From: Pararobbsia alpina_A
Lineage (GTDB): Bacteria; Pseudomonadota; Gammaproteobacteria; Burkholderiales; Burkholderiaceae
DNA: 64,000 bases
NCBI RefSeq assembly: GCF_965118125.1
Contig: NZ_OZ221288.1
Coordinates: forward strand, 1,364,001 to 1,428,000
Direction: 5' to 3'
Shown here: piece after piece, positions 1 through 8,100 of the stretch
How the letters are laid out: each line of letters opens with the position of its first letter
How positions within the stretch are numbered: the stretch's first letter is position 1
Notes under the pieces: model-generated
What the model was told of the DNA's origin: nothing
The model's input: only the letters and a program-made list of their open reading frames with translations
Databases searched by the model: none
Made by a program: the position numbers and the translations under genes

Positions 1-389
1 CTGTGTTCGTCAATGGTCATGACGGCATGCTCGTCGAGGCCGCAGCGGGCCTGCTCGATAACGCAACGCCCGACGAGCGTATCCGCGTCGAGGTCGAAGA
101 AGAAACCGGCTATCGCGTGCGCAACGTGCGCAAGATCTTCGAGGCGTATATGAGCCCGGGTTCGGTCACCGAGAAACTGCATTTCTATCTCGGCGACTAC
201 GACACCTCGTTACGCGTCTCCGATGGAGGCGGTGTCGAAGACGAAGGCGAAGATCTCGAAGTCATCGAGATCCCCTTGCAAACCGCTCTTGAACGCATCG
301 AGAGCGGCGACATCGTCGACGGCAAGACCATCATGCTGCTTCAGTACGTGGCGTTGCAAAGCGCCATGCAGCCGCGCGCTGCTGCTTAA
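1..389 (+). CDS. nudK: NudK-like Nudix hydrolase, 5' end cut by window edge
   Basis: This is the C-terminal part of a Nudix hydrolase; the reading frame is open from the window edge, so the true start lies outside. A Nudix box is visible as AGLLD, then a spacer, then VEVEEETGY, close to the family pattern GX5EX7REUXEEXGU, with Val in place of the usual Arg before the first Glu of the REUXEE segment. The AGLLD and EETGYRV wording is typical of the GDP-mannose/ADP-ribose pyrophosphatase branch (NudK), which hydrolyses nucleoside diphosphate sugars in the cytoplasm. The stop codon overlaps the 3' end of the convergent GGDEF-EAL gene by a few bases. Family assignment is good; substrate is inferred. 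Confidence 0.75.
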   Translation, partial: VFVNGHDGMLVEAAAGLLDNATPDERIRVEVEEETGYRVRNVRKIFEAYMSPGSVTEKLHFYLGDYDTSLRVSDGGGVEDEGEDLEVIEIPLQTALERIESGDIVDGKTIMLLQYVALQSAMQPRAAA

Positions 390-2407
390 GTCGGTGAGGG
401 ACTGTGCGGATGCGGACGCGACCTCGGGTGCACCAGGCGTGGTCCCATGCGTTGCGGTCCGTGCGTCACGCCACCCATCTGTGCCCCTTCTCCGCAGACC
501 AGTGCGCGCAACGACTCCAGCGGCATGGGACGTCCGGTGAGAAATCCCTGCACCGTATCGCAACCGGCATGCGCAAGCCACTCGAGTTGCGCCTTGTCCT
601 CTACGCCTTCGGCGACCACATCAATGCCGAAGCTGTGCGCCATCGACAGGATCGCGGTTACGATCGATTCACCCTCATCGGGAAGCCCTTTGATAAAAGT
701 GCGATCGATCTTCAGCGTATCGATTGGAAAATCGTGAAGGTACGACAGCGACGAGTAGCCGGTCCCAAAGTCGTCGAGCGAAAGGCTCACGCCCAGCGCG
801 CGTAACGCGGTCATGATCTCCATCGCCGCCGTCACATTTGAAATCAGGTGGCTCTCGGTCAATTCGATCTCGAGCAGGCCCGGGCGCAATTGGGCAACCT
901 CGAGCGCGTGCCGCACATCGCTGAGGAAATGCGGGTGCCTGAGCTGCCGCGCAGAAATGTTCACCGCCACTCGAAGCTCGCGTGCGCCGTTGGCATTGAG
1001 CATGGCCGCCGCCTTGCACGCCTGATTGAGCACCCATCGTCCGAGCACAACGATCAGATCGCTGCCTTCGGCGATCGGAATGAATTCCGACGGTGAGATC
1101 GGCCCTTGTGCAGAGTGAGTCCAGCGTGACAATGCCTCGGCACCGACGAGCACCCCGGTATGGCAGTCGAACTGAGGCTGATAGACGAGGTCCAGCGCGT
1201 TGTTGTTGATCGCGTTGCGCAGATCGAATTCGAGCGTGGCACGTCGCTTGACCGCGTCGGTCATGTCGTTGGAGAAGCCGACCACGCAGTTCTTACCGCG
1301 TGCCTTGGCTTCGTAAAGCGCCACATCGGCGCTGCTGACCAGCTCGACCGCGTCCTTTCCGCCTTCGGGGTAGGTACTGAAACCGATACTCGCCGCCGGA
1401 AACACGATGCGTCCGCCACACTCGATCGGCGTGTTCAACGCCTCCGAGATTTCGTCCGCGAGATCCTGAATCACCGCCGCGTCCGGATCGCCATCGACAG
1501 TCACCGCGAACTCATCGCCACCCAAGCGGCTCACCGTCCCGCGATGCCGCGTTGCGCGTGTCAGCAACTCCGCGACCTGTTGTAGCAGTGCATCCCCGGT
1601 CGCATGCCCCAGGGTATCGTTGATCGACTTGAAGTCGTCGAGATCGACAAGGACAAGCCCGACGCGCCGATTGAAATCTTTCGCCGTCTGCAACAGACGG
1701 TGCAACGTATCGTGGAAGGCGCGCCGGTTGCAAAGCTCGGTCAGCGGGTCCGTCCATGCGAGATACTCGAGTTCGCGCTCGGCTCGCATGACGCGCCGCC
1801 GAAGCCGGCTCATGATCACCGTCGAGGTCCAGATCGCACAGAGGCACGCCAGCGTGATGAAGCAGGCATAGCGCACCAGCTCGCCACTCATCTGTCCGGT
1901 CGTGGCGACGAGCACGATATGTCCGAGCTCCTTGCCGTCGTGCCGGATCGTCGCACCGACAAACACGTCGTTGAGCGAGAGCCGCTTGTGTCCGAGCACC
2001 GAGCGCAAGGTGCCCTCCTCACGCTCGGATTGGCTGAGACCGGGCCGGCTGTAACGAGCAAAGAGCGCACCGTCAGGCAAATAGACGCTGACGCTTTCAA
2101 CATAGGGAACGCGCGCGAGCGGGCGCAGCACGTCGTCGGTACCGCGTTCGTCGGCGAACATCACCGCAGCCGACACATTCTCCGCAATGATTGACGCCTG
2201 CAGCGTGGCGTTGTCGGTCAATGTCGCACGCAACGTCATGGCCTGATAAAGAAGCAGCCCCGTCGCCATCATGAACAGCGCAGCGGCGACGCTGACGAGG
2301 TTCGCGCGCAGCGTCAGCGACGTCGCACTGGTGGCATTGCCCTTCGGTACCCAGCTCTTCCGTCGGCTGGAGGCACGCGATTCACGGTTGAAATAGGGGA
2401 TATTCAT
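386..2407 (-). CDS. membrane GGDEF-EAL c-di-GMP enzyme with periplasmic sensor domain
   Basis: A 673-residue inner-membrane protein. Two hydrophobic segments (about residues 35-57 and 178-200) flank a periplasmic sensor of about 120 residues, resembling CHASE8-type domains. A GGDEF domain follows with an intact GGDEF at 296-300, then an EAL domain with EAL at 424-426 and DDFGTGYSSL further on. Both active sites look intact, so it may make and degrade c-di-GMP. The inhibitory I-site (RxxD) is not conserved: the aligned residues read RHRG. Its start codon overlaps the stop of the upstream yfiR-like gene by 4 bases (ATGA), so the two are translationally coupled. By analogy with YfiR-YfiN, the YfiR-like neighbour probably gates this enzyme from the periplasm (inference). 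Confidence 0.88.
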   Translation of the reverse strand: MNIPYFNRESRASSRRKSWVPKGNATSATSLTLRANLVSVAAALFMMATGLLLYQAMTLRATLTDNATLQASIIAENVSAAVMFADERGTDDVLRPLARVPYVESVSVYLPDGALFARYSRPGLSQSEREEGTLRSVLGHKRLSLNDVFVGATIRHDGKELGHIVLVATTGQMSGELVRYACFITLACLCAIWTSTVIMSRLRRRVMRAERELEYLAWTDPLTELCNRRAFHDTLHRLLQTAKDFNRRVGLVLVDLDDFKSINDTLGHATGDALLQQVAELLTRATRHRGTVSRLGGDEFAVTVDGDPDAAVIQDLADEISEALNTPIECGGRIVFPAASIGFSTYPEGGKDAVELVSSADVALYEAKARGKNCVVGFSNDMTDAVKRRATLEFDLRNAINNNALDLVYQPQFDCHTGVLVGAEALSRWTHSAQGPISPSEFIPIAEGSDLIVVLGRWVLNQACKAAAMLNANGARELRVAVNISARQLRHPHFLSDVRHALEVAQLRPGLLEIELTESHLISNVTAAMEIMTALRALGVSLSLDDFGTGYSSLSYLHDFPIDTLKIDRTFIKGLPDEGESIVTAILSMAHSFGIDVVAEGVEDKAQLEWLAHAGCDTVQGFLTGRPMPLESLRALVCGEGAQMGGVTHGPQRMGPRLVHPRSRPHPHSPSPT

Positions 2408-2940
2408 CGCACCTTCCGCGCAAGTCGAAGCAGTTTCGAGCTCAGCACCAGATGGCGGCGCGCCGCCTCCGTATTATTGATTTCGAACTGCAAGTGCTCA
2501 TCCGCATGAACGATCTGAATGACGGCACCACTGCCGTCGGACGCTACGGCATCGTCGGCGCCCACGATCAGGATGGCCCTGTCGGTATTGATAACCGGGT
2601 CGAGCCCGAAGCGCGAGCCCGTTTGTGCGTCGAGAATCAATACGTCGCACTCCGAGGCGTCGAACTTGTCGACGACAGGCTTGAAGCGCCACGTCGACGT
2701 ACCGATCGATCGCCCGTCAAGCGCAGCCAATGCATCGCGTAGAGGGCTCTGCGCGCGAGCGCAGACCCGGAGCCCGCCACTGCGCGCGCCGTCGGCCGGC
2801 CACTGCGTGAACTCTGCAAAATTGAAGACATAGGCCGCCTCGAGCGCGTAAAGATCGGGCTGCGCGCACGCGTGCGTCGACACGATCAGCGTGCCGATCA
2901 GCATGAAAGACCAGGGGCGGATACGTTCAATCGCTGGCAT
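2404..2940 (-). CDS. YfiR family periplasmic protein (DUF4154)
   Basis: A 178-residue protein with an N-terminal signal peptide (hydrophobic stretch SFMLIGTLIVSTHACA). The mature part begins ALEAAYVFNFAEFTQWP, the characteristic opening of the YfiR/DUF4154 family, and carries the family's later SKLLRLAR motif near the C-terminus. YfiR proteins sit in the periplasm and repress a membrane diguanylate cyclase (YfiN) in response to redox or envelope signals. Here the gene lies 3 bases after the TonB-dependent receptor gene and overlaps the GGDEF-EAL gene by 4 bases, a receptor-YfiR-cyclase arrangement seen in many proteobacteria. The three proteins probably form one outer-membrane-to-cytoplasm signalling chain (inference). 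Confidence 0.85.
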   Translation of the reverse strand: MPAIERIRPWSFMLIGTLIVSTHACAQPDLYALEAAYVFNFAEFTQWPADGARSGGLRVCARAQSPLRDALAALDGRSIGTSTWRFKPVVDKFDASECDVLILDAQTGSRFGLDPVINTDRAILIVGADDAVASDGSGAVIQIVHADEHLQFEINNTEAARRHLVLSSKLLRLARKVR

Positions 2941-2943
2941 TGG

Positions 2944-4974
2944 TCAGAACCCCACCACCGCCTTGATCATGAACGTACGGCTCTGCTGATCGATGGTCTC
3001 CTGCACGAAGCCGGGCCCGGAAGGCTCGGCATAGCGATGATTCGCGACGTTGTAGACGTAGCCAATCAGATCCGTGTGCGGGATCAGCTTGCTGGTGCCG
3101 AGCGACAGGTTGGCGACGCAATATCCGCCCGAATACGCGGCGTCGGCCGCACGCGCCGAATTGCAGCGGAGTTCGGCCGCGGCACGCGCCACCCCATGAA
3201 ACACCGGCACGACGGCATTGAGTTTGCCCATATGGTGCGGCAAGACTTCTCCGGCCGTGTCGGCATCGTCCGCCGTGCTGTGCTGGTACGAGTAGCTCGC
3301 GCGTACGCTGGCCCCGCTGCTCCAACGTTGCTCATACGCGATCTCCGCCCCCTTGGCTTGCGTGTGCTCGGCGTTTTCAAATACGAACAAGCCTGTCGAC
3401 GGATCAGTCGTTTCGCTGATCAGATCGCTCATCGCATAGCGGAACACGCTGACAGTCAGGCGTCCGGTATCGGTGAACGTGTGTTCGTAGACGAACTCTT
3501 CCGTGGTGATGTGTTCTGCACCCAGCGACGCGTTGCCCTCCTGACCACCTTGGCCCGGGTACGCGTAGTACATCTCGTACGCGTTCGGGGTGCGATAGGC
3601 CATGCCGTAAATCGCCTTGAACACATTCGCTTCAGTCGGTTTGTAGATCAGCGCCACACGCGGGTTGAACGCCCCTTCCTGACGGGTTTCGACGTCGTAG
3701 CGCGCACCGACGTCGAGCGTCAGGCCGTGCGTCACATCGATCTCGTCGTCGACGTAAGCGCCGGCCTTTGAACTCTCACGATGGTCGTCGAGAATCGACT
3801 GATAGGGGTTAACGTTGTAGTTGACCTGATCGCTGTCGGCGTCACGCGTGAAATCGATGCCAGCCACGATGCGTTGATGCGACCACGCCGTGCTCGTCAC
3901 GTGGATATCCGCGCCGTACCAGATCGCGCGATCTGCGTCGTCATTCGTCACGGGCGGCAACGGCATTTGCTGTTGCCGGGCCAGGTAGTCATAGCGGCCC
4001 CAGTACACCTCGTAGTCGAGCGACACGGTATCGCGAATCGCCTGGTGATACGTCGCATCGACGAACGCATGCGTGTCGTTCAGATTGAACGGCGCATTGA
4101 ACACAGCGCCGTAAGGTGCATCCGGCACGCCCTTGGACCGATTGCCATAACCGATCGACAAGCGGAAATCGTCGAACGCGAACTTCGCAAACAGTTGCTG
4201 CGAGCGTTCATAGTCGAGCCCCACCGCGACGCCGTTGTTTTGGTCCGGCGTGTCGAACTCCGGGTAGTAGAGGTTCTGGCCGTTGCGCTCGTATGCACTG
4301 GCAGACACGACGAGGTCCGCGCCGTTGCTGCCATGCCAGCCGTATGTGCCCCGGCCTCGCTTCTCTCCATAGCTACCCGCCGCCACTGCGGCCTGGGCGC
4401 CGTCGATATCCTTACCGTCTTTGGTAATGACGTTGATGACCCCGAACAGCGCGTTCGAACCGTACACGGCCGACCCTGGACCGGCCACAAATTCAATGCG
4501 CTTGACGAGATCCATATCGAGCGGAAAGTCCGCGCCGATAGGAGCCTGATCGTAGACCGAGTCGTTGACGCGCATACCGTCGATCAACAACAGGAAGCGA
4601 CTGTTGTAGTCCCCGGGTCGCTGAAACCCGCGCGCACCGAGATAGTCGTAGGTGCGATCCGTCGATGTGTAGAGACCGGGAATGGTGGCAAGCGCATCGG
4701 AGAGCGTGCGCCAGCCGAAGTCGCGAATGTCCTGTGCCGTCAACACCACGACTGTCGCCGGTGCGCTGCTGATCGACTGGGAGACGCGCGATGCGCTGCT
4801 CACCGTCATCGTCATCAGCGATTCAAGCGGCAGCGTCGCAAGATCGGCAGACGAATTTGTCTCATCGCTCGCCGCATTCGCCTTAGCCGCTATCAATGCG
4901 AAAACCGCGAAGCCAACCACCAAAATCAAATTGCTGCGAGTCGCCGTGGACCTGGAATACTTTTCTGTCGGCAT
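2944..4974 (-). CDS. TonB-dependent outer-membrane receptor
   Basis: A 676-residue outer-membrane receptor. An N-terminal signal peptide ends near AAKANAA. The segment LATLPLESLMTMTVSSASR, followed by the plug domain (TVVVLTAQDIRDFGWRTLSDAL, LLLIDGMRVND, GPGSAVYGSNALFGVINVIT), is typical of the receptors found beside YfiR and GGDEF genes. A 22-strand barrel should follow, ending in VGF. The plug type resembles colicin I/vitamin B12-type receptors; the ligand cannot be read from sequence. It is the first gene of the three-gene c-di-GMP operon. Two adjacent inverted repeats in its leader (4979-5017) may regulate it. No strong Shine-Dalgarno lies before the chosen ATG. Confidence 0.88.
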   Translation of the reverse strand: MPTEKYSRSTATRSNLILVVGFAVFALIAAKANAASDETNSSADLATLPLESLMTMTVSSASRVSQSISSAPATVVVLTAQDIRDFGWRTLSDALATIPGLYTSTDRTYDYLGARGFQRPGDYNSRFLLLIDGMRVNDSVYDQAPIGADFPLDMDLVKRIEFVAGPGSAVYGSNALFGVINVITKDGKDIDGAQAAVAAGSYGEKRGRGTYGWHGSNGADLVVSASAYERNGQNLYYPEFDTPDQNNGVAVGLDYERSQQLFAKFAFDDFRLSIGYGNRSKGVPDAPYGAVFNAPFNLNDTHAFVDATYHQAIRDTVSLDYEVYWGRYDYLARQQQMPLPPVTNDDADRAIWYGADIHVTSTAWSHQRIVAGIDFTRDADSDQVNYNVNPYQSILDDHRESSKAGAYVDDEIDVTHGLTLDVGARYDVETRQEGAFNPRVALIYKPTEANVFKAIYGMAYRTPNAYEMYYAYPGQGGQEGNASLGAEHITTEEFVYEHTFTDTGRLTVSVFRYAMSDLISETTDPSTGLFVFENAEHTQAKGAEIAYEQRWSSGASVRASYSYQHSTADDADTAGEVLPHHMGKLNAVVPVFHGVARAAAELRCNSARAADAAYSGGYCVANLSLGTSKLIPHTDLIGYVYNVANHRYAEPSGPGFVQETIDQQSRTFMIKAVVGF

Positions 4975-4978
4975 GTCA

Positions 4979-5017
4979 CACGAGCGTGTTAAAGGGAATT
5001 CAGACTCTTCCTTTAAC
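4979..5017 (-). promoter_or_regulatory. two adjacent stem-loops in the leader of the TonB receptor gene
   Basis: Just upstream of the receptor ATG (4974) is a short hairpin ACACG-AG-CGTGT (4979-4990). Partly overlapping it is an inverted repeat GTTAAAGG (4988-4995) and CCTTTAAC (5010-5017), perfect over 8 bases and extendable by AA/TT with one bulged G. Both would fold in the 5' leader and lie where the ribosome binds. No cobalamin-box signature is visible. Function (operator, attenuator or translational control) is inference. Confidence 0.35.
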
Positions 5018-5152
5018 GGCTTGCGCGCTTCACTTCTTAAAGCTAAACACGATCAGGATAATTAACTAATTCGAGGATAGGCTTTGCGCCGCACGCACCG
5101 ACGCAACATGTGCTCTCGCTAAACAGCGAAAGCGTATTGGAGGAAAGGTGTT

Positions 5153-8100
5153 TTACCGGGCCGACTCAGATATGGCCAGCGCGAAGGTAAATTGTGCGCC
5201 GCCCAGGTCACTTTGACCGATCGTCAGCGCGCCGCCATGCGCATCGACAATGGAGCGGCAGATCGACAGACCCATGCCCATGCCAGTGGGCTTGGATGTC
5301 ACGAACGGATCAAACACGTGTTCGGCGATCGACTCGTCGATGCCGTCGCCGGAGTCTTCGACCGACACCCTGATGCGCCCTTCACTATCCGTCGTCGATG
5401 AGATGGACAAGACGCGCGGCGTACGCTCGCTCATCGACATGGCCTCGATCGCATTCATCACGAGATTGAGTACGACCTGCTGGATCTGCACACGATCGCC
5501 GTTGATCAACACGATCTCGCGCAGGCCGACCGTGTTCAGATTTACACGACCGTGATCGAGCTCGGAGCGCACCAGCGCGAGCACTTCCGAAATACTCTTG
5601 TTGATGTCGAACTCAACACGCTCAGGGTCGGCTTTTTTGGCAAGCGACCGCAAGCCGCGAATCACATCGCTGGCGCGCGCGCTGTCCATCACGATGCGTT
5701 CGAGCATGGTCTGCGCTTCACCGATGTCTGGCGTCGCACGTCCTAGCCAGCGAAGCGCCACATTGGCTGCGGTTCCGATAGCCGTCATGGGCTGACTGAC
5801 TTCATGCACGATCGACGCCACGAGCTGGCCCATGGTCGTCAGTCTTGCGACCCGTGCCATCTCGTGCCGGAAGATGCGAAGCTCTTGTTCGACTTCGGCG
5901 CGCTGACGATTCTCCGCCAGCAGATTGTCGTAGAGCCGCGCGTTCTCGAGCGAAATTGCGGCTTGCGACGCGATCACATCGAGCACGGCCGTCCGCTCGG
6001 GCGTGAACACCCCCGGCGCAAGATTGTTTTCCATATACAGCACGCCGACCAGCTCACCCTGCTTGACGAGCGGCACGCAGAGCACCGAACGCGGCCGAAC
6101 GGCGCGGATATAGGTGTCATGCTGATACGCCGCGGACACATCGGCATCGTCGAGCACGATCGCCGACTGCAGGCGTGCGCAAGTCAGCAACAACGATCTC
6201 GCACAGTCCGCTTCGGCAAGCGGCACCGCTGTCAGATTGAAACGAATTTCCGTTTCATCGACCTCGGCGCGGGCTTCGATCCTCAGCTCGCCATCGCGTA
6301 TCAGCGCAAGCAGGCACCGGCGCGCGCCCGCATGCTCGAGCGCAATGCTCAGCAAGCTGCGCAGCAGCCGGTCCTGAATGATCTCGCTCGACAATGCATG
6401 CGACGCTTCGACAACCGCCCGCACATCGAGAATCGTCTCGATTGTCGGACCGTCCGCGTCAATGCCCGCGTAGATGATCTGCGCTGTCATGTCCTGCGCA
6501 TATCGGGCATCGATCTCGGCTACCTTGGCATCGGCGCCCCAATATCGATAGGCATTGCGGGCGCTGCGCAGATAAACGAAGGCGATCGTCTCGAGGCCGC
6601 GGCTTAAATAAAACGCCGCAGCCAGGTCGTTCGCAATGGCTTCGACCTGCAGGAAGCCATGGCTTCTCGCGCGCCGGATCGCGACCTCATAGTCGCGTTC
6701 GGCATCGAGCATCCGGCCTTCCGTATGCGCGACCTCGGCCTCTGCGAGTGCAAGGCGGCAGCCGAAATTGTCGGGGCAGTGACTGTCCCAGGTCCGAAGC
6801 AGAGCCATATGCGCGGTCAGTGCCGCGCGATGTGCTTCGCGCTCATCGGGCTCGCACGTGCGCAAGATGCCCGCTCGTGCCAATGCTCCGTAAAAATGGT
6901 GCTCAGCGGTTTCAAGGAAGCCGCGCGATCCCCAATAGAACGCCTTCGCACGCTCTTCCGCTTCAATGGCGCCACGGACATCGGCAAACACCATGCACGC
7001 GCACTGTTCGTGGGCCAATTGAGAGAAGGCCGCAATGGCTCGCGACGACTCGCCGCGCTGCGCATAGCGCAACACCCAGTCCTTGTCGAAGCCCTCGCTC
7101 AACAGTGTCTGCTCGTCGTTCGGCTTGCCGCGCAGCTTTCTGAACATCACGATCTGCGCAAGATGGGCATCGACAACGAGCGCGAATTTCTTCTCGGCCG
7201 AAAATGCCATGCCGATCTCGGCCTCGCGCTCCATCTCGTCGAGCGTGGAACCCGCGAAGATCAGGTTGCTTAGCAAGTTGCGGCGCGAATAAATCTCGAA
7301 CGTGATGTCGCCGCTTTCCGCTGCGCCCAGCATGGCGTGACGCATGATGATCTGGCCTTCGCGCACCGAGCGCGCCCAAGGCAAGACCAGCGTCGCGTAC
7401 GACATTTCCGAGCGAATCTGATAGCGCGACAAGCCCTTCTCGCGAATCAAATAGCGCGACAGCTCGCCGAGCTTGCTCGCGGAATCGTAGTCGCCATAGC
7501 GGAAGCCGATGATCGGGCAGACATAACCATAGGCCGACGCGTCGCAATGTCCGTACTCGAGACTCAGGCTCAGCATGCGAAGCCGCAACAGGTCGTGCAG
7601 ATTCGCATCGGTGAACAATGCCGCCGGCACCATGTCGGCCAGAACCGACATCGTGCCGCGCATCGTCGTGTCCTGCATGATCGGCAGATCGCGCATGGCT
7701 TCGACGGGGCGCCCGCCAAGCAACGCCATCGCATACCGGTACTCTCGATCGACATCCTCATCCGAGGGGCGCGCCGTCATATGGAAGCCGACACGCCCCA
7801 GAAAATCGAGGCCGACATTCAATGCTTGCCCGGTCTTGCCAATGGTCGTGTACAACGCGGCCTGCAGGCGGGTCAGGTCGGCACGCAACGTCAACGAAAT
7901 CGGACGCTCCGACAGTCGCTTGAATCGTGCTTCGGCAAGTTCCAGTGCGTTCGTGAGGTACTCGCATTCGGCGCGATGCAACTCGATCTCGTCACGCGTT
8001 TCGTCCTGCTCGTCGGTGGCGGCGAGCAACTGTGCCGCAGCAGTCAGATAGGACAGCGCGGAAACATAGGCGGTTGCGGCTTTGGCTCGACGGCCCGCCG

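Noticed and set aside
3781..4992. 403-codon plus-strand frame
   Set aside because: Antisense to the TonB receptor with no recognisable motif.
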